From NCBI GenBank assembly GCA_050247155.1, contig JBFWUS010000012.1:1-64000 (forward strand): a stretch of DNA of 64,000 bases, read 5' to 3'. The position numbers and the translations under genes were made by a program. The notes below the pieces were generated by a model that did no database searches, was not told the origin of the DNA, and saw only the letters and a program-made list of their open reading frames with translations. Every line of letters begins with the position of its first letter. Position 1 is the first letter of the stretch. Of this stretch, positions 8,150-16,843 are shown piece by piece. This DNA is from Mesorhizobium_G sp050247155 (GTDB lineage Bacteria; Pseudomonadota; Alphaproteobacteria; Rhizobiales; Rhizobiaceae).

Positions 8150-8842
8150 CTAGCCAGAGGCGTTCGCCGCCTCGGTGATCAGGTCGGCAATTTCAGTCGG
8201 CCGCGACGCTAGCGAAGCGTGGCTTGCATCAAGCGTGATGGTTTTCCGGGGCTTCATCCGCTCCGCCATGCGCTTCTGATTTTCAGGATGGATCATCCGG
8301 TCATGGCTAGAGATCTGATACCAGCAAGGCTTCTTCTTCCAGGCCGGTGCTGTGACATTGTCTCCGAAGGTTGAACCGAGTGGCGCCTTTTGGGTGACCG
8401 ACATCACCCAAGCCTCGTCGGCTCCCATATCCTCACAGAAGCTCTCGTGAAACTTGTCATACTTGATCCACAGATATCCGTCGCTGTCAGGAGCAATGTT
8501 GGAAAATGCCTCGGGTGCTGCTTGCTGACTGATTGCGCCGGCGCTTTCTCCGCTGTCCGGAGCAAACGCCGCAATGTAGACAAGACCCACCACGTTGGGC
8601 AGGTCGCCAGCCTCCGTTATGACGGCGCCACCGTATGAATGTCCAACGAGAATGACATCCCCAGCCTGCTGAAGCACCATCTTCCGAGTTCGCTCGGCAT
8701 CGTCCGCGAGCGACGTCAGCGGCAGTTCGACCGCGCGTACCGTTCGGTATCCTCGTTTGGCAAGTTCGGTAATGACCTTGGCCCAATGCGCGGCTCCGCC
8801 CCAGAAGCCATGAACCAGGACGATGCTTATTTCTTTAGACAT
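8150..8842 (-). CDS. Alpha/beta hydrolase (esterase/salicylate-esterase-like)
   Basis: A protein of 230 aa. It begins ISIVLVHGFWGGAAHW, with the oxyanion loop after HG. The nucleophile elbow is GHSYGG (Ser near residue 72), an Asp lies in SSHDRMIHP and the His in DASHASLASRP, so the triad is complete. This compact fold resembles plant methyl-salicylate esterase/hydroxynitrile-lyase-like bacterial hydrolases. The start at 8842 was chosen as the first ATG fitting the beta-strand start. A frame from 8887 would run into the divergent AraC promoter. It is divergent from the AraC gene at 8902, its likely regulator. Substrate unknown. Confidence 0.85.
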   Translation of the reverse strand: MSKEISIVLVHGFWGGAAHWAKVITELAKRGYRTVRAVELPLTSLADDAERTRKMVLQQAGDVILVGHSYGGAVITEAGDLPNVVGLVYIAAFAPDSGESAGAISQQAAPEAFSNIAPDSDGYLWIKYDKFHESFCEDMGADEAWVMSVTQKAPLGSTFGDNVTAPAWKKKPCWYQISSHDRMIHPENQKRMAERMKPRKTITLDASHASLASRPTEIADLITEAANASG

Positions 8843-8901
8843 ACGAAATCCTCGACTGAGAGCGTTGCTGACTGATCGTAGCATCACTATGGATCGAATC
8901 T

Positions 8902-9840
8902 ATGATAGAATCCCTCAAATACATTGCACAAACACCTGATTTTGCCGATGTGGACGCCCTATCGGAAGTGCTCGGCTCGGTCCGTTTTACCGGCGGGCAC
9001 GTCGAGGCGCACTCGTCCCGTCTGCCAGGTGCGCAAGCATTTTCAAGCGGCGATCGGTCATTGCTGATCGTCAGGACAGGAACCCTTCGTCTCGCCTGTC
9101 AGGAAGCCGGCGCCGATCCGATTGAGCTGCATGAGGGGGATGTCGTGCTCCTGGCTTTCGGTTCCTCATTCTCGATTTCATATCCGGCGGTTGTAGCTGA
9201 GACACACTTGCCGACCGACGGTGAAAACCAGAGCGGGGATCCAGCTGGTGGTAAGTGCGAGTGGCTTCGAGGCACGTTCGATGTCGATGCCAGGCTTTCC
9301 GAACGGTTGCTGGTCTGCCTGCCAAAAGTCATGGTTCTGCGGCAGGTGAGGCGCGATGCGATGGGCTGGCTCGAGATAGCTTCACAGTTTGCATTGGCCG
9401 AAATCGAAGCGCGCGAACCGGGAGCTGCGGTCATGATCTCGCGCATCGTGGAGCTTCTGTTCATCAGATTGCTGCGATTGTGGGCCGTAGACCCAAGGGC
9501 GCAGGCAAGTTGGCTCGTGGGCGCTACCGATCCCGCAATTGGCCGCGCATTAGGCGTCATGCATGCTCGCCCCGACAGGGGATGGTCCGTAGCCGAGCTG
9601 GCGCGGATCGCCGGATTGTCACGATCCGTCTTTGCAGCACATTTTGTTAGATTGGTCGGCCACCCGCCGCTGAGATATCTCATTGGATTGAGATTGGACA
9701 AGGCAACCGAGCTTCTGCGAACAACGGACAAGACGATCGTCGAAGTTGCCATCGCCGTCGGGTATGACTCGGAAGCGGCCTTCAGCCGGGCCTTCAAGCT
9801 TCGGTTCGGCAGGAGCCCTTCGCGCTGGCGTCGGCAGTAG
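8902..9840 (+). CDS. AraC-family regulator with cupin-type sensor domain
   Basis: A protein of 312 aa. The N-terminal ~190 residues match the AraC cupin_6 sensor domain (DALSEVLGSVRFTGGHVEA near the start). The C-terminal HTH pair is GWSVAELARIAGLSRSVFAA and IVEVAIAVGYDSEAAFSRAF, followed by RFGRSPSRWRRQ. It is divergent from the alpha/beta hydrolase with only about 60 nt between starts, so it most likely controls that gene. The ligand cannot be deduced. It could also act on the aldehyde dehydrogenase operon 400 nt downstream. Confidence 0.88.
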   Translation: MIESLKYIAQTPDFADVDALSEVLGSVRFTGGHVEAHSSRLPGAQAFSSGDRSLLIVRTGTLRLACQEAGADPIELHEGDVVLLAFGSSFSISYPAVVAETHLPTDGENQSGDPAGGKCEWLRGTFDVDARLSERLLVCLPKVMVLRQVRRDAMGWLEIASQFALAEIEAREPGAAVMISRIVELLFIRLLRLWAVDPRAQASWLVGATDPAIGRALGVMHARPDRGWSVAELARIAGLSRSVFAAHFVRLVGHPPLRYLIGLRLDKATELLRTTDKTIVEVAIAVGYDSEAAFSRAFKLRFGRSPSRWRRQ

Positions 9841-10240
9841 TGACGCGTGCTCGCCAAGTCCAGAATCGAATGACTACGAATCGTTGCTAGCACAATTCGG
9901 CGCCGGGTATTGGACAATACCAAGCCGGGCATTGGTCGGATGAACCCAATCTGAAAGGTTGAAAGGATCACAATTCCGACTACCGCCGCTTGTGGAGGAG
10001 CGGCCATCAATCTGGGGCGGAATTCTTGGCGTCCATACCGTGATGGCAAGAGACCAGTTCAACGACGATCAGTTCGATACCAACGCATCTTTCGGAACCT
10101 CCGGGTGCAGGACGCAGGTCCTAACTTTTGGCTGAGCATCCGGCGCCCGAAAGGCGTTCATTCCTGCGTATGCCTAGTGAACGTGAGGCCGCAAAGGTCT
10201 TGCGTGGGGAAGCTCTCATCCTTCGAAAGGACAAACCTCA
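9841..10240. other. Intergenic leader region upstream of the aldehyde dehydrogenase operon
   Basis: This 400-nt stretch has no supported gene. It holds the palindrome at 9906-9921 and presumably the promoter of the ALDH-monooxygenase-ACP operon. The ALDH start is preceded by GAAAGGAC. A 30-codon frame near 10039 has no ribosome binding site and I do not call it. Confidence 0.4.
9906..9921. promoter_or_regulatory. GTAT-N6-ATAC palindrome (putative operator)
   Basis: GGTATTGGACAATACC: 7-bp arms around a 2-nt centre. The outer frame GGTAT-N6-ATACC is identical to two palindromes between catA and its divergent operon (31862-31877 and 31898-31913). It lies about 320 nt upstream of the aldehyde dehydrogenase start. 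Confidence 0.5.
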
Positions 10241-11659
10241 ATGAATCGACGCGTCACCGCCCAGGAGTTTGCCAAGGCCGCAGTTATCGAGGCCGCCACC
10301 GGAGCAGAGCTCGGCCAATACATCGTCGCCACGGCCGACGATGTGGATATTGCTGCACGTGAAGCCGCAGCAGCGCAGGTGGCTTGGGCGGAGACCCCCT
10401 TCGATCGGCGCGCGGCGATCGTTCGCGAGGCGGCTCGCCTGTTGAAGGAGCGCGGGGAAGAAACCGTGGGCTGGCTAACCCGCGAAGGCGGCTCCATTGC
10501 GCCAAAGGCTCAATGGGAAGTGGGCATGACCGTCGAGCAGATGATCCAGGCCGCCTCGCTGGCGGGCATGGCCAGCGGCGAGCTCTTTCCGTCCAGCGTT
10601 CCGGGCCGCACCAATCTGTGGCGCCGGGTTCCGGTCGGTGTGGTTGGCGTCATCGCGCCGTGGAACTTCCCCCTGTTTCTCGCCATGCGTTCGGTTGCGC
10701 CGGCGCTGGCTCTTGGCAATTCGGTCATCCTGAAACCCGATCCCCAGGCCGCGATCAGCGGCGGCAAGGTCATCGCGCAAGCGTTCGAGGACGCCGGCCT
10801 GCCCGCCGGCGTATTGCGGCTGGTCCAGGGCGGCCCGTCGGTCGGCGAAGCGATCGTTCGCCATGCGCTCGTCAACATGGTCTCTTTCACGGGTTCGACG
10901 GCAGTCGGTCGCCTGATCGGTGAAATCTGCGGCAAGATGCTGAAAAAGGTCGTGCTTGAACTCGGCGGTAACAACGCGATCGTGGTCCTGCCCGACGCTG
11001 ACATCGAAGGAGCGGCCAGCAGCGCCGCCTGGGGGGCATTCCTGCACCAGGGGCAGATCTGCATGCAGGCGGGTCGGATCCTCGTGCATCGCGAGGTCGC
11101 CGACGCCCTCACCGCCGCGCTCACCCGGCGAGCCAAGGCGCTCTATGTCGGCGACCCGGTCGGCCAAGTGCATCTCGGTCCGCTGATCAACGATCGCCAG
11201 GCCGAAAAGGTGCAGGCGACAGTGGATCGTACGGTCGCAATGGGCGCGAAGGTGGCGACAGGCGGCAGCCGCGACGGCCGCTTCTTCCAGCCGACCGTTC
11301 TGACCGACGTGCGTCCCGGCACGCCGGCTTTCGACGACGAGATCTTTGGCCCTGTCGCACCGGTCACCACTTTCGATAGCGACGACGAGGCCGTCGCGCT
11401 CGTCAACGCTTCGCCTTACGGTCTGGCGGCCGGCGTGCATTCTGCGTCCCTCGGCCGGGCGATGAACGTCGCGCAGCGCCTGCGGGTAGGTATGGTCCAC
11501 ATAAACGACCAGCCCGTGAACTGCGAGCCGCATGTTCCATTCGGCGGCATGGGTATGTCCGGTAACGGCGGTCGTTTCGGCGGCCCGGCCAGCCTGCACG
11601 AATTCACCGAGACCCAGTGGCTGAGCTGGACTGATAAGCCCACCCAGTATCCGTTCTGA
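10241..11659 (+). CDS. NAD(P)-dependent aromatic aldehyde dehydrogenase (benzaldehyde/salicylaldehyde dehydrogenase type)
   Basis: A protein of 472 aa of the ALDH superfamily. The catalytic Glu lies in VLELGGNN and the catalytic Cys in FLHQGQICMQAGR. The cofactor site FTGSTAVGR and the IAPWNFP motif are present. The GQICM context and the C-terminal VHINDQPVNCEPHVPFGGMG resemble XylC/BadH-like benzaldehyde and vanillin dehydrogenases, which convert aromatic aldehydes to acids. It is the first gene of an operon with a flavin monooxygenase and an ACP. In context it would supply benzoate or salicylate to the catechol route. Aldehyde specificity is inferred. Confidence 0.85.
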   Translation: MNRRVTAQEFAKAAVIEAATGAELGQYIVATADDVDIAAREAAAAQVAWAETPFDRRAAIVREAARLLKERGEETVGWLTREGGSIAPKAQWEVGMTVEQMIQAASLAGMASGELFPSSVPGRTNLWRRVPVGVVGVIAPWNFPLFLAMRSVAPALALGNSVILKPDPQAAISGGKVIAQAFEDAGLPAGVLRLVQGGPSVGEAIVRHALVNMVSFTGSTAVGRLIGEICGKMLKKVVLELGGNNAIVVLPDADIEGAASSAAWGAFLHQGQICMQAGRILVHREVADALTAALTRRAKALYVGDPVGQVHLGPLINDRQAEKVQATVDRTVAMGAKVATGGSRDGRFFQPTVLTDVRPGTPAFDDEIFGPVAPVTTFDSDDEAVALVNASPYGLAAGVHSASLGRAMNVAQRLRVGMVHINDQPVNCEPHVPFGGMGMSGNGGRFGGPASLHEFTETQWLSWTDKPTQYPF

Positions 11660-11729
11660 AGCGGTGACGATCCGGGACGTCCAAGAAGCCTCGTCCCGCT
11701 TGACTTGAAGAGAATAGGAGGAGCGGACT

Positions 11730-12956
11730 ATGACCCATATCAGCAGGCCGGACCTGCGCATCGCCATCGTCGGGGGCGGGATCGGAGGACTGACGCTCGC
11801 GCTCGCCCTGCGTCAACGCGGGCTCGAGGCCACGGTGTACGAACAGGCCCCGCAACTTAGTGAGATCGGGGCAGCCGTCGCCCTGTCGGCGAACTCCACG
11901 AGAGAGCTGCGGCGGCTCGGCGTCCTGGACGCCATCGCTGCCTCCTCTACCGAGCCGAGCGAACTGATCTACCGCTCATGGCAGGACGACCGGCGCATCG
12001 CAGCTTTTCCGGTGCATGAGGACCTTGCCTACCAAAGCCGCTTTGGAGCACCGTATTTCGGCATCCATCGGGCCGACCTGCAGAAGGTCCTCGGCGGCGC
12101 TCTGGACGGGGCGGGTCTGCTTCTCGATCATCGACTTGTGGACATGAGCGAACAGGGCAACGGATTGCGGCTCGATTTCGCCAACGGGCATTCCGTCGAG
12201 GCTGATATGGTGATTGGAGCGGACGGGGTCCGCTCGCTGGTGCGGCGCTACGTGACCGGAAGCGAGGACGCGATCTATTCGGGTACCAGCGCCTTGCGAG
12301 GCATTGTGCCGGTTACTCGGCTGCCCTCGTTGCCAGATCCGCAGGCGATCCAATTCTGGATGGGTCCGGATGCCCATCTCCTGCACTATGCGATCGGCAA
12401 CCGGGGCCAGGATGTCAATTTCTTTGCCGTTGTGGAGGGGCCGAAGACATGGTCTCATAATACCTGGCAGGCTCCGGTGACGCAGGATGAGGCGATGGCC
12501 GCATTCGAGGGTTGGCATCCCGCCGTCGCGGAGATGGTCGGCGCCGTCGAGCACAAGGTCCGGTGGGCGCTATTCACGGTACGCCCGCTGTTGAACTGGT
12601 CGCGCGGCCGTGCGGTCATTCTCGGCGATGCAGCTCACGCCATGGTGCCCCATCACGGCCAAGGCGCGAACACGACGATCGAGGATGCGATTACGCTCGC
12701 CGAGATGCTGTCTCACACCTCCGTCGACGATCTGGAGCCTATGCTGCGTCGGTACCAGGGCCTGCGCCGGGCGCGCACCCGGAAGATCCAACGCAGCTCT
12801 CGTGTGACGAACGATCTGCTGCACCTGCCGGACGACAGCCCGGTCATCGCGGACCGCGACCGCCGCGTCTCCCGCTTCCCCCAGGACTTCGGCTGGATCC
12901 ATGCCTTTGACGCGCTCGCGTCTGTGCGGCGGTTGCCTTCGGCGCGCGTAGCTTGA
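11730..12956 (+). CDS. FAD-dependent aromatic hydroxylase (salicylate 1-hydroxylase / 3-hydroxybenzoate 6-hydroxylase type)
   Basis: A protein of 408 aa of the group A flavoprotein monooxygenases. The FAD Rossmann motif is IAIVGGGIGGLTLALAL (about 10-27), the DG motif is VIGADGVRSLVRR (about 155-167) and the GD motif is GRAVILGDAAHAMVPHHGQG (about 290-310). Such enzymes hydroxylate salicylate to catechol or 3-hydroxybenzoate to gentisate using NADH and O2. The start at 11730 is preceded by AGGAGGAG. It is 70 nt after the ALDH gene and 17 nt before the ACP. No gentisate dioxygenase lies in the window while catA does, which favours a catechol-forming role; this is inference. Confidence 0.85.
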   Translation: MTHISRPDLRIAIVGGGIGGLTLALALRQRGLEATVYEQAPQLSEIGAAVALSANSTRELRRLGVLDAIAASSTEPSELIYRSWQDDRRIAAFPVHEDLAYQSRFGAPYFGIHRADLQKVLGGALDGAGLLLDHRLVDMSEQGNGLRLDFANGHSVEADMVIGADGVRSLVRRYVTGSEDAIYSGTSALRGIVPVTRLPSLPDPQAIQFWMGPDAHLLHYAIGNRGQDVNFFAVVEGPKTWSHNTWQAPVTQDEAMAAFEGWHPAVAEMVGAVEHKVRWALFTVRPLLNWSRGRAVILGDAAHAMVPHHGQGANTTIEDAITLAEMLSHTSVDDLEPMLRRYQGLRRARTRKIQRSSRVTNDLLHLPDDSPVIADRDRRVSRFPQDFGWIHAFDALASVRRLPSARVA

Positions 12957-12973
12957 ACGATAGGAGATCACGG

Positions 12974-13222
12974 ATGAAGCCGATTGACGCCATCATAGAG
13001 CGGGTTCTGCGAGAGATTGGCAGCATCGAACAGACCCCGCTGGCGCCCCATACGCGCCTACGTGAGGATCTGGGGCTTGATTCTCTTACGTTGATCGACG
13101 TGGCAGTTGCCCTCGAGGACGCTGTCGGCCTCGCCGTTCCGGACGAGCAGCTCGAGCGCATGCAAACTGTCGGCGAGCTTGCCGCATGTCTGGAGCGTAC
13201 CGCCATCGACTCGGCAACCTGA
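12974..13222 (+). CDS. Acyl carrier protein-like protein
   Basis: An 82-aa protein. The phosphopantetheine attachment motif is intact, with Ser37 in LREDLGLDSLTLID. The four-helix ACP pattern and acidic helix II (VAVALEDAVGL) are recognisable. The ATG at 12974 has a GGAG site (TAGGAGATCACGG). ACPs carry acyl groups as 4'-phosphopantetheine thioesters. Here it is the third gene of an aldehyde dehydrogenase-flavin hydroxylase operon with no ketosynthase, ligase or ACP synthase beside it. It may present an aromatic acyl group to the hydroxylase or be a leftover from a larger cluster. The family call is firm, the role unknown. Confidence 0.85.
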   Translation: MKPIDAIIERVLREIGSIEQTPLAPHTRLREDLGLDSLTLIDVAVALEDAVGLAVPDEQLERMQTVGELAACLERTAIDSAT

Positions 13223-13623
13223 ATGACATCGGGACGAATGTCCGCCGCGTGACTGACTTCGTCACGTCGCCTCAGTTGTTGACGTTCAGGGAAGCGCTAG
13301 ATCGCAGTCGACAGCGTCCACGCGCTCGATTGCCGGAATATCGCTGGTACGCGGCAGACGACACGTTCGGCGTCCGCCGGATCGGTGCCCCGGATAGTCA
13401 GGTCGGCTAGATCGGCGCGGCGTTGCCGGCCGCAAGTTAACCATAGGAAAGTTCACCGAGCCGACCGACGGCTGCATCTCGGGCACGAGATGCAGCCGAC
13501 TTGTGAGCAGTGGGATCGCGCCATCATCCTCTTCGTTCGGGTATCACCCAAGACTATCCCAGTATTGGACTTTGAGGAGGGCGACCATTCATTTTAGCAA
13601 CCAGAGCACTCGGAGACTACAGA
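13223..13623. other. Intergenic region between the ACP gene and catB, with a strong hairpin
   Basis: A 401-nt region without a supported gene. It holds a perfect 13-bp stem with a GGCA tetraloop (arms 13469-13481 and 13486-13498, arm CGGCTGCATCTCG). No T-run follows on either side, so it is not a classical intrinsic terminator. The catB promoter must lie in the last ~120 nt or upstream of the hairpin. Short frames on both strands have no ribosome binding site or family resemblance. Confidence 0.5.
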
Positions 13624-14766
13624 ATGTGCAAGATCGAGCGGATCGAAACGGCGATACTCGACATCCCAACGATCCGTGGGCACGTCTTGTCGATGACGAC
13701 GATGACGACACAATCGATTGTCCTCGTCACCATTCGCTTCTCCGACGGCTCAGTCGGACTCGGCGAAGGCACATCCATCGGCGGCATGAGCTACTGCCCC
13801 GAGAGCCCTGAAAGCATCAAGACCGCGATCGACACCTATATCGCTCCGATCCTGGAGGGCCGCAACGGCGACGACGTCAACGGCGCGCTCGGCTTGATCG
13901 AGAAGGTGGTCCGCGGCAACCCGATCGCCCGATGCGCGGTCGAGATCGCGCTGTGGGACGGTCTCTCGCGCCGTTTCGGCGTCTCGGTGGCGCGCCTCTT
14001 CGGCGGCCCGGTCCGCACTGCCTTGCCGGTCGCCTGGACACTCGCCAGCGGCAATTCCGAGACCGACATCGCCGAAGCGGAAGAAATGATTGCCGCCCGC
14101 CGACACAACATCTTCAAGCTCAAGATCGGCAAACGATCGTTGAAAGACGACCTCGCGCATGTCGAGGCGATCGTCCAGGCAGTTGGCGACCAGTCGAGTA
14201 TCCGCGTCGATGTCAATCAGGCATGGTCCCTGACCGACGCCCGCCGTGGTCTCGCCGGCCTGCAGTCGATCGGGGTCGAGCTCGCTGAGCAGCCGATCCG
14301 TATCGGCTCGCTCGCGGCGCTGAAGTCGTTGACGGAGCACACCGAAATCGCCGTCATGGCCGACGAGCAACTGACCGGACCGCAAGACGCTCTCGCTGTC
14401 GCAGCAATGCAAGCCGCCGATGTCTTCGCGGTCAAGATCGGCCAATCCGGCGGACTGAAGCGGGCCTCCGAGGTTGTTGCAATCGGCGAGGCTGCCGGCA
14501 TCGGCCTCTACGGTGGCACGATGCTTGAAGCGGGAGTCTCGACAGCAGCGGCCGTACAACTCTTCTCGACCGTCGAGCATTTGGACTGGGGTACCGAGCT
14601 CTTCGGACCGCTGCTCCTCAAGGATGAAATCCTGAGCGAGCCAATTCGCTACAGCGACTTCTGTGTTCACCTTCCCGAGGGTCCGGGGATCGGTGTGACG
14701 CTGGACCCCGAGAAGGTCGATTTCTACCGCCGCGATCGTACGCGAAACCTGCGCCTGGTTTCATGA
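13624..14766 (+). CDS. catB: Muconate cycloisomerase
   Basis: A protein of 380 aa of the enolase superfamily, MLE subgroup. The KxK base motif is FKLKIGK, the metal ligands are in VDVNQAW, ELAEQPI and MADEQLTG, and the second base is in VFAVKIGQSGG. It cyclises cis,cis-muconate to muconolactone in the catechol branch of the beta-ketoadipate pathway. It stands 93 nt upstream of benA in the same direction, and a 7-bp hairpin (14785-14801) lies in the gap. The usual partner catC is absent nearby and catA is 17 kb away. A chloromuconate or related cycloisomerase is possible, but the benABCD context supports CatB. Confidence 0.9.
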   Translation: MCKIERIETAILDIPTIRGHVLSMTTMTTQSIVLVTIRFSDGSVGLGEGTSIGGMSYCPESPESIKTAIDTYIAPILEGRNGDDVNGALGLIEKVVRGNPIARCAVEIALWDGLSRRFGVSVARLFGGPVRTALPVAWTLASGNSETDIAEAEEMIAARRHNIFKLKIGKRSLKDDLAHVEAIVQAVGDQSSIRVDVNQAWSLTDARRGLAGLQSIGVELAEQPIRIGSLAALKSLTEHTEIAVMADEQLTGPQDALAVAAMQAADVFAVKIGQSGGLKRASEVVAIGEAAGIGLYGGTMLEAGVSTAAAVQLFSTVEHLDWGTELFGPLLLKDEILSEPIRYSDFCVHLPEGPGIGVTLDPEKVDFYRRDRTRNLRLVS

Positions 14767-14859
14767 GGTAGTCGGCAACGAACGCCGGCGGTCTCCGCCG
14801 GTCACGCAGCAAGATAGCGCCGGCGTCAGACCGAGCAAAGCAAGGAGGAGTGTCTATCC

Positions 14860-16245
14860 ATGTTCACACCAGAAGCACTTGACGAACTGGATCGCCGACT
14901 CGACGGGATCGTGCAGGACGATCCGGAGAACGGCATCTTCCGCGCCCGCCGCGACATGTTCACTGACCAGGAACTCTTCGATCTCGAGATGAAGCACATC
15001 TTCGAGGGCAACTGGATCTACCTCGCCCACGAGAGCCAGATCCCGAACAACAACGACTACTATACAACCCATATGGGCCGGGTGCCGATTGTCATTACCC
15101 GCGACAAGACGGGGCAGTTGCATGCGATCGTCAACTCCTGTTCGCACCGCGGCGCGATGCTCTGTCGCTTCCGGCGTGCCAACAAGGCAACGTTCACCTG
15201 CCCGTTTCACGGCTGGACTTTCTCGAACACCGGTAAGCTGCTGAAGGTGAAGGATCCGGACGGTGCCGGCTATCCCGGACAATTCAACCAGCACGGCAGC
15301 CATGACCTCACCAAGGTCGCGCGCTTCGAGAGCTATCGCGGCTTTCTCTTCGGCAGCCTGAACCCGGACGTCTCCTCGCTTTCCGATTATCTCGGCGAAG
15401 CGAAGACGATGATCGACATGGTCGCGGATCAATCCGAGGATGGCCTGGAGGTCGTGCGTGGGAGCTCCACCTACACTTTTGATGGCAACTGGAAGCTGCA
15501 GGCGGAGAATGGGGCCGATGGCTACCACGTCTCGGCCGTGCACTGGAACTATGTCGCCACCACGTCGCGCCGCGGCCAGGAGAAGGAAGACAAGATCAAG
15601 GCGAACGACGCCTCGAAATGGTCCAAACAGAAAGGCGGCTTCTACAGCTTCGACAACGGCCACCTGCTGCTGTGGACCGTCTGGGCCGATCCTTCGAACC
15701 GCCCGCTCTATCCCCAGCGTGACGAGCTTGTGGCGAGGTACGGCCAGGCCAAGGCGGACTGGATGATCAGCTACCTGCGCAATCTTTGCCTGTATCCGAA
15801 CCTATTCCTGATGGATCAGTTCAGCTCGCAGTTGCGCGTCTTCCGCCCGATCGCGGTCGACAAGACCGAGGTCACAATCTACTGCATCGCGCCGAAGGGT
15901 GAGAGCGCCGAGGCTCGCGCACGCCGCATCCGCCAGTACGAGGACTTCTTCAACGCCTCTGGCATGGCGACTCCGGACGACACCGAGGAGTTCCGTGCCA
16001 CCCAGCGCGGCTACGCCGCCGCCCCCGTGGCGCCATGGAACGACCTGACTCGTGGTGCGCTGCAATGGATCAAGGGCCCGGACGAGGACGCGAAGGCTAT
16101 TGGCCTCGACCCGATCCTCTCCGGCGCACGTACCGAGGACGAGGGCCTTTTCGTCATTCAACACAGCCAATGGACCGAGCGGATGCGCGCGGCGATCAAC
16201 GCTGAACGCGAGACCGTCGTCCCTATGGCCCAGGCCGCGGAGTGA
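14860..16245 (+). CDS. benA: Benzoate 1,2-dioxygenase, large (alpha) subunit
   Basis: A protein of 461 aa, the length usual for BenA. The Rieske [2Fe-2S] motif Cys-X-His-X17-Cys-X2-His is in the CSHRGAMLCR...CPFHGW region (about residues 94-117). The mononuclear iron histidines are in the GADGYHVSAVHW stretch. It carries the site of dihydroxylation of benzoate to the 1,2-cis-diol, with electrons from BenC. The start has a GGAGGAG site. It overlaps or closely adjoins benB and is followed by benC and benD, a complete set. Anthranilate or toluate dioxygenase are close relatives and cannot be excluded. Confidence 0.93.
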   Translation: MFTPEALDELDRRLDGIVQDDPENGIFRARRDMFTDQELFDLEMKHIFEGNWIYLAHESQIPNNNDYYTTHMGRVPIVITRDKTGQLHAIVNSCSHRGAMLCRFRRANKATFTCPFHGWTFSNTGKLLKVKDPDGAGYPGQFNQHGSHDLTKVARFESYRGFLFGSLNPDVSSLSDYLGEAKTMIDMVADQSEDGLEVVRGSSTYTFDGNWKLQAENGADGYHVSAVHWNYVATTSRRGQEKEDKIKANDASKWSKQKGGFYSFDNGHLLLWTVWADPSNRPLYPQRDELVARYGQAKADWMISYLRNLCLYPNLFLMDQFSSQLRVFRPIAVDKTEVTIYCIAPKGESAEARARRIRQYEDFFNASGMATPDDTEEFRATQRGYAAAPVAPWNDLTRGALQWIKGPDEDAKAIGLDPILSGARTEDEGLFVIQHSQWTERMRAAINAERETVVPMAQAAE

Positions 16246-16250
16246 GTGAA

Positions 16251-16775
16251 ATGAGCGATACTCTCCAGCTTGACCGTCCCGTGCGCACGCTGTCGTTCGA
16301 AGAGATCCAAGCTTTCCTGTTCGCGGAGGCGCGCGCCCTCGACGACCGGGAATTCGATCACTGGCTCACCTTCTACCATGAGGATTGCGAGTTCTGGATG
16401 CCGGCGTGGGACGACTTCGACCGGCTGACCGAGGATCCGCAGTCCGAGATTTCGCTGATCTACTACCCCGACAAGCAAGGCATTCAGGACCGTGTCTTCC
16501 GCATCAAGACCGACCGGTCCTCGGCCACCAGCCTGCCGGAGCCACGCACCCAGCACCACATAACCAACATCGAGGTGCTGGGCCAGAAGAACGGCGAACT
16601 GACGTTGCGCTTTAATTGGCAGACCTTGAGTTACCGCTACGCAGCGACCGACCAGCATTGGGGAACGTCGTTCTACACGGTCGACACTCGGGGCCAGTCG
16701 CCGCTCATTACGTCAAAGAAGATCGTGCTCAAGAACGATCACATCCACCACGTGATCGACGTCTACCACATCTGA
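16251..16775 (+). CDS. benB: Benzoate 1,2-dioxygenase, small (beta) subunit
   Basis: A protein of 174 aa of the ring-hydroxylating beta-subunit (cystatin-like) family. Recognisable features are FEEIQAFLFAEARALDDREF at the start, the WLTFYHEDCEFWMPAWD stretch and the C-terminal KNDHIHHVIDVYHI. It has a structural role in the alpha3beta3 oxygenase. I chose the ATG at 16251 because GGAG lies 8 nt upstream within the end of benA. A GTG at 16242 would overlap benA by 4 nt and is also possible. Followed by benC. Confidence 0.92.
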   Translation: MSDTLQLDRPVRTLSFEEIQAFLFAEARALDDREFDHWLTFYHEDCEFWMPAWDDFDRLTEDPQSEISLIYYPDKQGIQDRVFRIKTDRSSATSLPEPRTQHHITNIEVLGQKNGELTLRFNWQTLSYRYAATDQHWGTSFYTVDTRGQSPLITSKKIVLKNDHIHHVIDVYHI

Positions 16776-16843
16776 GCCGATCCGCACTCGAACTATCAGC
16801 GCCCGCCTTGACACGTTCGGGGTGGGAACGGGGAGGAATTGCC

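Noticed and set aside
10475..11767. Open frame of 430 codons on the minus strand
   Set aside because: Antisense to the aldehyde dehydrogenase, which has all catalytic motifs.
13186..13410. Short frame overlapping the ACP end and the gap before catB
   Set aside because: No site upstream, starts inside the ACP gene, no recognisable product.
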